Part shown: piece by piece, positions 24,491 through 35,950 of the stretch
Numbering within the stretch: the stretch's first letter is position 1
Layout of the letters: every line of letters starts with the position of its first letter
Assembly (NCBI RefSeq): GCF_000005505.3
Contig: NC_016134.3
Location: 13,994,624 to 14,058,623 of the forward strand
DNA: 64,000 bases
Direction: 5' to 3'
DNA from: Brachypodium distachyon
Taxonomy: Eukaryota; Streptophyta; Magnoliopsida; Poales; Poaceae
Notes under the pieces: model-generated
Seen by the model: only the letters and a program-made list of their open reading frames with translations
Told to the model about the DNA's origin: nothing
Databases searched by the model: none
Position numbers and translations under genes: made by a program

Positions 24491-25259
24491 AAGTGTTTTT
24501 TTTTCATATCTCAGAGAACTTACCCTAGAAACACCCAATTTATGAGGAAAACCGGACCGAAAATCATAGACCAACAAGCTATTTTTTTAATGTGAAGATG
24601 AGGCTGGTCTTGGGCGCTTGCTTATTATTAAGGTAGTGCACCATTGTTTTCTCATTTGTGAGTAGTCCACGCAATCTTTTTTGATAGTTTTTCTTTGTGA
24701 AAATTAATTAATTGATTGCGGCTAATTAGATTGATGGAAAAATATGGCAGGTGTTTGCCATTTATTTATTTTCAGAACAAGTATTTCATTTTCTCAGAAC
24801 AAATGTTTGCTATGTACGGGTCATAGTTTGTCCCCAAATCAGTTTTTCCAGATCAAATGAAACACAAAGGGAACAAATGGACCGAGGAATTGGGCTATAC
24901 AAGGAATGGATTTATTTGTTTTGCTTTCGACGGCAACCAGGCTTGAACCCAACAACACAAACATAATTCAGGACTGTCATGAGCGGTGAACATGTCTTCT
25001 ATAAAATATTTTTGGAAAGTTTCACATTCAATTCATGTGCAATACAAGTCATTTCAATCTACAAGTTTTAAAAAATCATGTCTAAGATTTTATTTGTGGC
25101 CAATTCAGGCCCATATGTAGCCCAGCTCGTCAATGCTAAAAAAGACACACAGTCAGCCCAACAAAAAAGAAAAGAACAAAAATACTCACGTGAGGGAACA
25201 GAGGGCTGGGAATATCGAATAGAGAGCTGGGAATATTGGTGGACTCCGTTCAATACCCA

Positions 25260-25289
25260 TCGACTGAGAAACAAGTGTTTCTCAGTCGA
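25260..25289. repeat. Perfect palindrome, right border of the odd block
   Basis: TCGACTGAGAAACA, an AG spacer and TGTTTCTCAGTCGA form a 14-bp perfect stem. It is the counterpart of 22834-22855 and is followed by CTGAGACCCAG. Confidence 0.85.
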
Positions 25290-25554
25290 CTGAGACCCAG
25301 TCGTTCCCAAAAGACTCGTGGTGCTGCTTTAATTTTTCGTTTGTTGCAAGACTTTTTTTTTAATGTTTGGTTCCGTTAATTTTTAATTTTTATGGTAATT
25401 AACGTACCCGGCTGCCGTTCTTGATTGCTGCCAAGTCCTTCATCTCCTCTCTGCCGAAGTAAAACGCCGGCTATTCACATGCTACGCACTGAATGCGCCT
25501 CCCCGGTGCCCGGCCGGCCGCGCGGGACTTCTCCTGTGACATCCGCGTTGCGTA

Positions 25555-25878
25555 TCTATACCAATATATTAAATTAGAGTTGGTGATGATGGTACGGTCG
25601 CCGTCGTAGATTAACTTGGTACGGTCGCCGTCGTAGGTTAACTTCGTTAAAATTACAACCAATATGACTCTGTCCGGTTTTTTTTCCTTCAGTTAAAATT
25701 ATAACCAATATGCCACTGCTCGTTATTTTCTTTTCCTCCAGTTTTTTTCACGATTTCTCCTACTCCGTCCGCACCCGCATGCCGACCTCGACAGCGCCGT
25801 GAGTTGTCTACACAGAAAATAAAAATAAATAGTTTGTGATTTTGTTAACCCGTAGCAACGCGCGGGCACACCTGCTAG
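25555..25878 (+). mobile_element. Small Helitron-like element upstream of the MATH-BTB relic
   Basis: Starts with TCTATACCAATATATTAAA after an A and ends with CCCGTAGCAACGCGCGGGCACACCTGCTAG: a GC-rich hairpin followed by CTAG, the standard Helitron end. The base after CTAG is A, not the expected T. Internally TACGGTCGCCGTCGTAG and the motif AAAATTAYAACCAATATG are each present twice. No coding capacity. Confidence 0.5.
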
Positions 25879-25937
25879 AGCGTGGCACCAGATGCCTCAC
25901 GAGCTCGCGAGCTCTTCTCCTTCTCATGTGGCACCAG

Positions 25938-26648
25938 ATGCCGGCGGCCATGTCCATTTCTTCCACGACTGGCTCGACCATCGTCTCCGAGGAAGCGTAC
26001 GGGTCGCACGTCCTCAAGATCCACGGCTACTCCCGAAGCAAGGGCCTCGGCATCGGCAACTGCATGACATCCGCCGCATTCGCCGTCGGAGGCCATCGCT
26101 GGCGTCTCAACTACTTCCCCGAAGGCGTCCCGGGCCAAGGCATCGCTGCCACAGCTGGCGTGATATCCCTCTTCCTCTGTCTCGACGACGACGTCGTCCA
26201 CAGCGCCAACGGAGTCAAGGCGTGGTTCAAGATGAGTCTGCTCACCCACCACGAGGACAACGGCCCGTCCTTCTTCAAATTCGTCGCGGAGAAACAGAAC
26301 GCCGTCTTCCGCAGCAAAGGCGAGCAGCTTGGCTTCCCGATCTTCTTCAAGAAGAAGGACCTGGAGAAACCGCCTACCTCAAGCTCGTGGCGGCGGATCG
26401 CTACGAGCTTGAGAGGCTGAAGCTGATATGCGAGGACAAGCTGTGCAGGCACGTCAGCACCACAAACGTGGCGGCTGTGGCTGGCGTTGGCTGAGCAGCA
26501 TGGGTGCCGTGGGCTCAAGGAGGCATGCGTCGATTTCCTCAAGTTTCCTAGGAACTTCAAGGCCGTCGTCGCGAGTGAAGGGTTTGATCATCTGAAGAAC
26601 ATCTGCCCCTCCATTCTCGAGGAGCTCGTCGCCAATCTTGCTCTCTGA
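25938..26648 (+). pseudogene. MATH-BTB (BPM-like) gene lacking its BTB core
   Basis: From the ATG at 25938 the frame encodes a MATH domain: GSHVLKIHGYSRSKGLGIG, AFAVGGHRWRLNYFPEG, ISLFLCLDD and KAWFKMSLL. Intact members continue with a BTB/POZ domain, which binds cullin-3, and a C-terminal BACK-like part. Here, shortly after a FKKKDLEK stretch (about 26370), the sequence jumps to the C-terminal part in another frame (YLKLVAADRYELERLKLICEDKLC) and then shifts back (AEQHGCRGLKEACVDFLK) to a TGA at 26646-26648. The first part of BTB is therefore deleted and two frame changes are present. It would not act as an E3 adaptor. A Helitron-like element ends 60 bp upstream, so the original promoter may be displaced. 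A short relic of the same family lies at 54615-54830. Confidence 0.8.
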
Positions 26649-27118
26649 ACTGTTTGACCTGCTAGGTGCTAGCGGCGGTATAAAATAAAATGGAGCACTG
26701 CCGTATGCGTATCATGATGTATGCCTCTTGTTATCATCCATGGCCATGGCCGGTTATCACTGGATCGATACGATATTCATCGAATGAATCATCTGATGAA
26801 CTTGTTTCGTTTTCTATGGCAAATGCTACGATTAACTTTAACAAAAACCCAACTAAAATGTGGTACAGAGTAACAAAGGTTTGTCTGTACTACTACACGG
26901 ATAATTTGAGAAACCGAGACAACACTGAACGTCACCACGCAGAAACGACACGTCACGACATATCTGGTCATAGACATTGGTGTCTTTGAAGTAATGGAGT
27001 AGTAATCAACTGCCAAAAATTTAAAGATGTTTTTCATACATGATATTTTATTTAGCATAAACACTTGTACACAGTAGGATACAACACTGATTCAGGGGCT
27101 CCATGATTCTTCCTCCGA
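26649..27118. other. Spacer between the MATH-BTB relic and the RLP pseudogene
   Basis: AT-rich sequence, about 470 bp, with no gene or repeat recognised. Confidence 0.4.
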
Positions 27119-30100
27119 TCAGAAAATTGCCGCGGCAGCTTGAATTTCAGGCCAGGATGCTTGTAGGGCGCGCAGTATCTTGTCAAACAGTTGGAAATAA
27201 GCAACTCTGTATGTCTTACCAAATAAGAAGATAACAAAGACAACCCAGAGACCCAGGACAAATCCTGCAGCCAGTCCGAAATACAGATACCTCGTCTCTG
27301 CCTGATACTCATCAAGATCACCTCCAGTTACTTGAGGCAAAGAACAGTTCCTAGAAAGAGGAGGGCCACAGAGATACTTGTTGCCGATGTATGATGATAC
27401 TGGATCGATGAGCGTCTGCAGCTGACTCCCTGTAGGAATTCTTCCTGATAGATTATTGTATGATAGGTTCAGCTTGCTTAACTTTGTCAGGTCTGACAAA
27501 CCAGCAGGAATTTCGCCGGAGAGTTCATTGCATGACAGGTCAAGAGACTCCAGCCATACTAGGGATCCAATTTTCTCTGGAATCTTACCGGACAAGCGGT
27601 TGTTGGAGATGTTCAGGTTCGTCAGTTTACCAAGAGATGTTATTTCAACTGGAATCTCTCCAACTAAATTGTTGCAGGACAAGTCAATGCCAACCATATA
27701 AATGATGTTACTAGTGTAACTAAGTTGTTGACCTTTTGCTACCACCTGTAAGCTATCATCATATTTGAATGTAAACTGCGTCTCAGAGTTTCCTGGCCTT
27801 TCGTAACTCCAATGAAAGGGATTTTCTCGTGCCTGTTTTGGTTCCAGACCCATTGCTCTAATGTTGGCCACTGAATGAGGTATAGATCCCGATATTCTGT
27901 TGTATGCAAGGTCCAAGTATTGCAGGTACCCAAGCTGTGTGAGCTGAACGGGAATAGATCCGGAAAACATATTATGTCGCAGACGGAGATAAGACAGATT
28001 TGGCAAAAAATTTGCTATCGATTTGGGTATCTCTCCGACAAACTTGTTATGGCCAAGATCAAGTAGTGTTAACTCTTCGAAGCTCTGCAAAAATGAAAGG
28101 TCGCCAGACAGGTTATTTTCATACAATATTAGAGCGGTTGGATTCAGTTTGCGAGTTCCTTCCGGTGCTTCCGAACAAAGGGGGAATTGTCCCACGAGAC
28201 AGTTCTTTGCTAGATCCAAGGTGTTCAAAAACTGCAGCTGGCAGATATCTGCCGGAATAGTGCCATTGATCACCAAGGAACGGAGCTCCAAATTTTTGTG
28301 GCAGTGGCCCTGATAATGAGTTTCTAGAAATGTCAAGTTCGACCAAATGCCTTGGTAACTGAGTAGAGCACCAGTGAGGTTGTTCGAGTTGAGATCAAAT
28401 ATTATAAACTGTAGAGAATTCGAGGTGGACCTAACACACTACGAGAGGGCCTATTCACCTATACCAACTACTTTGGTGTAGTTGATTAGTCCCTTTTTAT
28501 TTCTACTTACTTAGTGGAAGCTTCCGGGCGGCAGAGCCACTCACGTTAAAGCAAGTCTTGAATCCGGGCGGCTATGCCACTCACGTTGAAACAAGACCGT
28601 TGTGATTTCGGGCGAATCCGCTCACGTTAAATCACAACTTATATGCACTAAGTACTTATAAATAACAAGGCCTAACCGGGAGACTTATATGAACAAAGTA
28701 GTACTATATTGCTTTAGGAATGTTAGTACAAGAGAGAGCATACACACCTTACACTTGCTCACACCTTGTTCTCCACCTTCTTCACTTCCTTATTCTTTAC
28801 TACACAAGGTGCGAGGCAAGGGCCTCTATTTATAGGACTACATGACCATTGGATCTTTGACATGTGTCAAAATCTTAGCCATTGATACAAAATATCTAAA
28901 GCCTTCCACACACTTCTACATAAATATTTAGATACTACAAGGTTTCCTATTTATTTATTTTAAACTCCTATGCTAGAATATTCCAAAGCTTCTTCATGCA
29001 TATCTAAACACTAGAAGGTTCCTTCTTTTATTTATTTTATATTCTAGAGTATTCCATAATAATGTCTTCTTTCTTGTAATATTGAGAACACTCTAGAAGC
29101 TTGCATTGTATTCTCCAACATAAACATAGCTGAAGACATGAATTCCAGCGTCCTCGGTAACCTGCCACTGATTTGATTGAAAGAGATATTCAAATATTGA
29201 ACATTTGAAAACACATGCCAAAACCAATCCGGGAGATTGTCAACTATGCCTGCATCAGAAATGTCAAGATAAGTAACATTCCTCTGCCCTTTAAGCCATA
29301 AAGGAAACCGAGGCCCAAGTTTGCTAGAAGGGAAATAAGCCAGCTTCAATTTGAATGGGGGAGTCCAATTTGAGCTGATTATCATGTGCAGGGAGTTGTA
29401 AGATAAATCCAATTCCTCCAGATTCACTAGACTCGCTAAATGCTCCTCCTTTATATAACCGTTGAACTGGTTGCTGTCTAGATACAATAGGCTGAGCTTG
29501 CTGAGTGCACCAATTTCAAGAGGTATCGGTCCTACAAGCCTATTAGAAGAGAGTTTAAGAATGCTCAGATCAGTCCACTGGTTTATCCACTTTGGAATTT
29601 CCCCAGTGAGATTGGTCATAGATAGATCTAACAACTGCATCTTACTCCTTGCACAATGAGGCAAGCCCTCCAAAAATTCTGGCATGCCTTGGTTGATCCA
29701 ATTTTCCTGCAGTGTTAGCACTCTCAAATTGCAAAGATTCTTCAGCACTTTGGATTTTACACTTGTGAGGAAATTGCCTCCAAGATGAAGTGCCTCAAGT
29801 GAAGTCATGTTTCCCATTGCATCTGGAAATGGTTCAGCAATTATTCTATTATAACTAAGGTCAAGATGCCTGATGGTGCCAACATCCCAGAACCAGTAGG
29901 TTGGATTTAAGGTATCAACCCCACTGGCTGATAGATCAAGCATCCGAAGTGATGTGAGGTTAGAATGCACTATAGGTGTGTGTGGAAAAACAAGTCTGCA
30001 GGATCTGAGACGAAGGGCTCTTAGATTAGAAAGCATGCTAAGTACTTGAACCCAATTGCCAATAGTGCTGAGATTCACACCACTGATGTCGAGGAACTTC

Positions 30101-30708
30101 AGCAAAGGGAGACGTTGTAACCATGATATATCCTCAGAGTGCAATTTATTATCATCAACAAGAACATAGGTGTTGAGATCCAGATATAGCAATCTGGAGA
30201 GGTTACCAAGTTGAGGAGGCACTTTACCATCAAAATTCATGCAGGAGAGATTGAGATATACCAAGCTATCGAGGGAGCCCAAGAATCTTGGTATGGATAC
30301 ACCAACTCCCCCGAGATAGTTTCCACTGAGATCTAGATACTCCAAATGACTTAGAGCAAGCAAAGAAGAACTTATCTTTCCATGCAGTTCATGAGTCTTT
30401 CCAGAGTACCAGGAACTATCAATCGTCTCAGTGAACATGAGTTCATCGAGGAAGAAATTGTTGCGCAGGTCAAGCTTGATGACATGACCTGTTCTGTTGC
30501 TGCACCTGACACCACTCCAAAGGCAGCAGTCTTGGCCATTCCACGAGGCAAGGAGGCTCTGCGAATCTTTTGTGATGCCTGCTTTGAACGAAAGCAGAGC
30601 ATCTCTCTCATTTGTGAAGCACCCACCATCGGCTTGTTGTGCATGAACTGAAGAGGCAGTCATGGTGGCTAGAATTAGCAAGAGGCAACAGGCTGCAGCT
30701 GCATCCAT
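27119..30708 (-). pseudogene. LRR receptor-like protein (Cf/RLP type) split by an LTR
   Basis: RLPs sit in the plasma membrane and sense ligands outside the cell through leucine-rich repeats, usually with the partner kinases SOBIR1 and BAK1. The start at 30708 gives a signal peptide (MDAAAACCLLLILATMTASS) and the N-terminal cap with NERDALLSFKAG and DCCLWSGVRC. Many LRRs follow (LDLSGNYLGG, LKLSSNRLVGPIPLEIG), then a non-LRR island (about 27700-27850), last LRRs (LNLSYNNLSGRIPTGSQ), a membrane segment (LYFGLAAGFVLGLWVVFV) and a short cytoplasmic tail without a kinase. A solo LTR (28410-29120) breaks the coding region. Two further frameshifts lie near 28355 and 28295. The sequence on either side of the LTR rejoins in frame when its target duplication is allowed for, so the LTR landed in an open gene. 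It is dead as it stands. Confidence 0.85.
28410..29120 (-). mobile_element. Solo LTR inserted in the RLP coding region
   Basis: On the minus strand it begins TGTTGGAGAATACAATGC and ends CGAATTCTCTACA, 711 bp with the TG..CA ends of LTRs. TAAAC flanks it on both sides (28405-28409 and 29121-29125), an exact 5-bp target duplication. There is no internal retroelement sequence, so it is what remains after recombination between two LTRs. Confidence 0.85.
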
Positions 30709-31256
30709 GGAGGATATTGGGGTTACAAAATGCATTGTTCTTTGTGGTTTTCCAAACCAGCCGGCCAAGCAAGGTCTTAGGAGCATCAGGCTGGCAAGCA
30801 AGTCAATAATTCAAAATGGAACTATCAGAGAGAGATTGTTTACCTGCTTTCTATGCTCATGATGCCATGATGCCGACAGGAAACGCGGCAGCTTACCTTG
30901 ACTTGCAGAAGATTTTCAGAAGTGCCAAAACAAATAGAACACTAAATCTAACACGTGTTAAATGAAATGGCCATGCCAACTCGTATTTAATTACACTAGT
31001 CATCATTCATCAACCCGTGTGTTCGCACATGATAGAAATTATGAATAAATAGAACCACGCAATAGTTTATCATGGTTGTCCGAAAAAAATGATTAGAGGG
31101 TTGCCATCCAACTTCTTTTGTCTTAAATTGACTCTAGACATGTTACAGTTGTTCGCTAAGCTTGTATTATTGCATTAATTAGTTTCACAAATATTGGTCG
31201 CTTTGACTTAGTGATTATATTCCGTTGGCCTGGCATCAATTTTCATGGACAATATC
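30709..31256. other. Upstream region of the RLP pseudogene
   Basis: The open frame continues 31 codons upstream of the chosen start, but without a signal-peptide-like beginning. The rest is AT-rich spacer; no further gene is seen. Confidence 0.35.
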
Positions 31257-31259
31257 TAA

Positions 31260-32807
31260 CACTGTGTTTGGATGTATGCATTGGGGCCTGACATTGGACA
31301 TTGGTATTGGGAAAGGCCCTAATATCACGATTTGGGCTGTTTGGGTGGCCAACACATTCGCGCAAGGCATTCAGGCTCGATATCGAGCGATTGGTCTGGT
31401 AGTACAAAATCGCGATGGGCCAATTCCGAATTCCGAGGGGTAAACCTCGACGTTGCTAGGCATTCGGAACCGTTCGACGTCTTCGACCGAGACCGGCGTT
31501 CGACCCTCTGCCCCGCGTAACAGAAGCGATGTTTCTTTTTTCCCGATTCCTCTCCTCGCGCTCCCTCCTGAGCACCCCGCACGAGGTTGATGAGGTAGCC
31601 AGCGGCGGCGCACCGTCTGGAGGTCCTCTCCCACCTCCTCCCCCGGCCTCGCATGTACCCGCTGCCGCGCACTCGAGGCAGTGGCGCCGCCCGCTCCCGG
31701 CGACCTCGCCCTCCGTCCTCAAACCGCCCCCGCCGTCTGGAGCAGCGGCGGCGCCCTCCCGTCCCATCTCTCCGCAGCGGCGCACAGTCCAGAGCAGCGC
31801 CGTCACCCTCCCTCAAGCACTCCCATCCCATCTCTCTGCAGCGGCGGCGCACGTCTGGAGCAGCGGCAGCGCCCTCCCTCCAGCCTTCTGGACCTGCACC
31901 CTGAGCAGTGGCGCTCCTCTGCCCTGAGCACCGGCGCCACTTCTCCTCTTCTTATGTCTTCTCCCTCGAATTGGGAAGGCGATGTAATGTGTGATGAAAA
32001 TTATATTTTGGACTGCTAGTCTGCTACTGCTGCTGCCCCACGGCCCTTCCCTCTTCCCTTCGATCTGACTTCTGAACTAGGCTCTTGGAAGCTGCTAATG
32101 GTGATGCTACTGCATCACAGAAGTTTTTGATGCAGTCGTGTTGCTACCAAGATCAAAGGTGTCAACTGGGCATGATGTTGTGGGTGGTTTGGTTTCTGAA
32201 ATCACAAGTTGCATATCACAGTAGCACGACGAGTCATTGGCTCCAAAATCCTGAAAGTTCAACTTGGCGGATGTGCGCTTCGTGTTTATGCAGGAAAGAA
32301 GCATTGCTAGAAGCAGATCTATGTCGATCTTGTGTGATTCAAGCTTATACATTCATTCACTACTTGGTATGATCCAGGCTACCAACTTTGCTTCTGAAAA
32401 TGGGAATGGGAAAAATTCCAGGCAATCGAAAGAAAATAACAGTGATGCCGTGATGGTGATACGGTGTGCTACACAGCTATTGTCAAAATGTAATTTTTTT
32501 TATATTGTCAAAATGTAATCATCAGATTTTTCTAACACATTCTTTTCTTTTTTATATTTATCAAAATGTTACACAAATACACGTTTGGCATATGTATAGC
32601 AGAGTGTAATCATCATCAAATTTCAATTCATAACTTTGACCATCCAAACAGGATTTGGCATTCAATCTCAATATCAAGTCTAGGTTCCCAATAACTAAAC
32701 ATCCAAACAGAAATATTGACATTCAATCTCAATATCAATATCCTATAATATTGGCATTGAAGCCAATGCAATGCCAAGCATCTCAATGTCTACATCCAAA
32801 CAAAAAC
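31260..32807. mobile_element. Harbinger/Tourist-like element with a GC-rich payload
   Basis: TAA flanks the element at 31257-31259 and 32808-32810. The ends carry inverted TGTTTGGATGTA (31265 rightward; complement at 32791-32802). Subterminal motifs with CATTG and CATCCAAACA repeat near both ends, for example 32640-32720. The middle holds a GC-rich stretch (31520-31930) with repeated GCAGCGGCGGCGC-type motifs and proline-rich open frames but no transposase, suggesting captured gene or promoter DNA. Confidence 0.5.
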
Positions 32808-32810
32808 TAA

Positions 32811-33061
32811 TAGATCAGTTCGATGGTTTGTTTCCGATTTGCATCCATTTCTGGCTATTGGCTAGTTGTGTTGTACCTACTAGCCAGTCGTAAATATTTC
32901 ATGATTGGGCACTGAATTTGTATACTACTTCATAATCATACTTCTTTACAGTATGTGCACACCTTCTAGCCAGTTGATAAAAAGAATGTCAACAGAACAT
33001 AGTTGGCACCTTGTGTTGTCAGAACAGGTGATAGCATAATTGTGGCTGTGTTGTCACTTAG
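32811..33061. other. Short spacer
   Basis: AT-rich sequence with no gene recognised, ending where similarity to the downstream flank of the 15-kb F-box gene begins. Confidence 0.4.
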
Positions 33062-34097
33062 TCAGGAACTCCTGCCAACTACATAGAGGATGATCATCGT
33101 GATGCCATGAATGATTTGCGTAAACAATCATAGTGATGCAATGCATCCCATTTTTCATTTAGGATTGGAAGTGAACCACATCAGGCCATGACATTCCCAT
33201 TCCTTCGTAACATGCCTTCTCTCCTCGTCGTTCCGAGGATATCTTGCTGAACAAATGCTTATCTTGGGACCCAAGTCACTACAGTCTTCGCACACCTTCT
33301 TGTCGTGCAGAGATATCTCCTTTCTGTTCACTGCAGCTTCTAGGACACGCCTGATGTATCGCATGAAGTTATCGTCGGGCAGGAAGCCATAGATAGTGAG
33401 CTTAGCAAGATTCTTATGCTTAAAAATCAGAAGCAGACGGTTTCCACTCTACATTTGCTTTGTCACAGAGACCACGAGCCTTCCTACGCTCCTTATCTAT
33501 CACCATGCAGTGATCCCCTACCGTGATGCATAGCTCCTTTACGGAGGGTGCAGCTCCAAGAATGAACATTGTCCGAGCAATATCACATCCTTCAGGAAGA
33601 TTGTCCAGATTCACAAGCCATAGTTTAGTGAGCAAGGGCACGAGCAGTTTGGGCATTCTGGTCAAACCTAAATCTGGGACAGAGGAAGCAAATTAATTAG
33701 AGTGCAATCTACAAACAAATTAAATTAAATTCTAGGATGGCAGAGAAGACACACTACTGTACATGTAACCATCATAGAGTGGGCAATCAGACAGATGATT
33801 GAACTGAAGACACCTGTTTTATAAAGGCTTATCTTTGAAAGCTGCGGAACAAAACCAGAAGACAGGGGATGATCTTCGTATGGAAACCAGTTATTATAGC
33901 TCACTCGTTGGAGTTTTGGTAGACAGCTGAGCTCAATGATCTCAAAGTGCCCATAGTCTATCTCAAGCTCAACAAGTTGATTGTGTTCCAATTTCAGCCA
34001 GGAACAGATTCCTGTGTCGCAGTAGGAGAAACGCAAAGAATCCAACCTCTTGCATGTGCTGAGCATGTTGGGGATGTCCGGTTCAGCAGACCTCGTG

Positions 34098-34336
34098 CTC
34101 CATCCATTTCACAAAAGTTGGCGTATTTTATTTCGTTAAGAAGGGCTTTGACCATTAAAACTCTATTGATATGTGTTTTCTCGTACATAAAATTAATATC
34201 AACGGATTCGTCTTTAAAAGTTCTTACTAATGATCATGGTTTCGTATCATATAACTTACATATTAGTATAGTAATTATTGATCAACGGCTTGTTTTAACG
34301 AAACCAAATACGCCAACCTTTATAAAAAGGAGGGAG
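34098..34336. mobile_element. Stowaway-type MITE inside the F-box pseudogene
   Basis: Ends CTCCATCCATTTCAC and AAAAAGGAGGGAG with longer inverted arms (AAAGTTGGCGTATTT and AAATACGCCAACCTTT). The right flank is TA and the left is TG, probably a mutated TA. The intact F-box gene has CATATTTTGC at this point. Confidence 0.75.
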
Positions 34337-34745
34337 TATTTTGCACCCATAGGCGCGTGAGGCCAGCAAATGCATCCAGACAAGCACCAAGAAAAGTATT
34401 GAACAACTTGGCAAAGCGGATGAGATCGGCAGAAGCACAGTCCTTGTCAGTCTTCTCTGCCATGATCTCAACCTCAGCTTTCTCGACCTTCTGGGGCGCG
34501 GGAAAAAGATTTGCCAATCGTAATACCTCAAGACGAATCTAGCGTGGAGTTTGTAGATGGTGATCTCTGGTCTCCTCATGCTCAAGATGTTCTCTGTTAC
34601 ATCGTCAGCCACATCTCCGTTGAGTCGCACTATGTCGCGGATGCCGAAAGCACAGGAATTGCCAATGCGAGCAACGAGGTTAGCAATGTTTACAACAATA
34701 TGTGAGAGCGTGGTGGGGAGCTTCAGCATTCGCTTGGAGAGAATG

Positions 34746-35103
34746 TGCATCACAACATCAAGAATCTCAAAGACAAGTTGGCTGTCCCATTTGCGTTTGA
34801 AATTATCACTGCTGCTTGCTGGAGCATCTGGAAGGTCAGAAATGATTGCATTTTCAAGAGGTTCCAGCCATCACTTTATAGATGCAAAAGAATTTTCATT
34901 GAAGAGATGAATTTTGTATTTCATAGAGCTAAAAAAAAGTCCCATGTGGGCCTTGAAGACTGGCTAGATGATTTTTGTAATTTCCTTTCTTGTTTAGCGC
35001 TGGATAACCAATTTGGTTATCATCATGTACAGTTTGTTTCATTTTGCTTAATATATTGGCAGTAGATCTGTTGATCTACTGTTTTCCCTAAAAATAAATA
35101 AAA
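34746..35103 (+). mobile_element. 5'-truncated LINE end inside the F-box pseudogene
   Basis: An open stretch reads FEIITAACWSIWKVRNDCIFKR and later FIEEMNFVFHRAKKK, the end of a LINE polyprotein, followed by a short A-rich tail (AAAAATAAATAAAA). AGAATG flanks it at 34740-34745 and 35104-35109. The intact paralogue has a single AGAATG there. Confidence 0.8.
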
Positions 35104-35474
35104 AGAATGCAGATTCTGAGGGCATCGATCGAGTGTGTCTGTCCTCTCCAGGATGTTGAGCAGAATGTCATCAGGCAGCTTCCTAATCCTGTCTCCTTTG
35201 CCAGCAGCTGCTTCGTTGCGAGTTGATTTCTACATTGCATTTAGGAAGGAAAATCATCAAAATATATCCTTGGATATTGAACTGATGATCGACACGCGAA
35301 GGAAGAACAGCGGGAACTAGCAGAAGCAACTCTTACATTGCCATTGCGGCTGCGACGACCCTTTCTGTTCTTCAACCGAAATCAATCGCCTTCCGGTCCC
35401 AATTTCGGAAGAAACTCGAGTCATGTCCGGCTCCCTTGAAATTATTTCGCGGAGATAGCGGCGGCAGGATCGGC

Positions 35475-35950
35475 ACTCACCGCCGGCGCTCCCGGAAGAC
35501 CTCGTGGTGGAGATCTTCCTCCGCTCCCCCGCCCCACCACGCGACCTCCCTCGTCTCCAAGCCCTGAGCCCCGCCGCATCCACGAGATCCAAGGGGCACA
35601 ACCCCGTGCTGCGCTTCCTCCACAACTCTCCAGCAACCCCCGCTTCGTCCCCACCTCCCCCTCGCCGTTCTACCTCCCCGCTCCGGACTGAGGCTCCTGG
35701 CGGATCCTCGATTGCCGCCACGGCCGCGCGGCGCACGCTCTTCATCTCCGTGGGCAAGGAGATGGGCGCCCGGGATCTCCTTTGTGTGGGACAGTGGGAA
35801 GTTCCAATCACGGGCCACCAGCGCCGTGTGTCGCCGCCGCCCAAGGCGCCCACGGGCGACCACTTCATCACCGCGGCCGTGCTCCGGGCGGCGGACGGTT
35901 AATTGCGACCACCGTGGCTGTCATCTTCGTCGACAAGGAGTCACAGAGGT
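35475..35950 (+). pseudogene. Relic of a different F-box gene, opposite strand
   Basis: GC-rich sequence. Near 35490 the plus strand reads ALPEDLVVEIFLRSP, a typical F-box start of the grass type. Later pieces in other frames read RTLFISVGKEMGARDLL and GDHFITAAVLRAADG, like the F-box-associated part of such proteins. Frames change at least twice and a TGA follows near 35690. It starts exactly where similarity of the minus-strand F-box pseudogene to its paralogue ends. Confidence 0.6.

Larger units (their letters stand above)
33062..35474 (-). pseudogene. Decayed paralogue of the 15-17 kb F-box/LRR gene
   Basis: The order of similarity follows 15178-17420: 3' flank, exon 3 (LVNLDNLPEGCDIA, AKLTIYGFLPDD), intron 2, exon 2 (LVELEIDYGHFEIIELSCLP, LAGLTRLW), F-box region, exon 1 (basic, about 35343-35373) and part of the 5' region. 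Damage: a deletion of about 96 bp at 33805 removes the end of exon 2 with its splice donor; a Stowaway element (34098-34336) and a LINE end (34746-35103) sit in exon 2; the start codon and about 240 bp upstream are deleted; several frameshifts are present (for example near 33420 and 34510). It cannot encode the protein. Comparison with the intact copy supplies the empty site for both insertions. Confidence 0.85.

Noticed and set aside
31325..31927. Overlapping long frames on both strands
   Set aside because: GC-rich sequence lacks stop codons in several frames at once; the residues are low-complexity and lie inside a transposable element.
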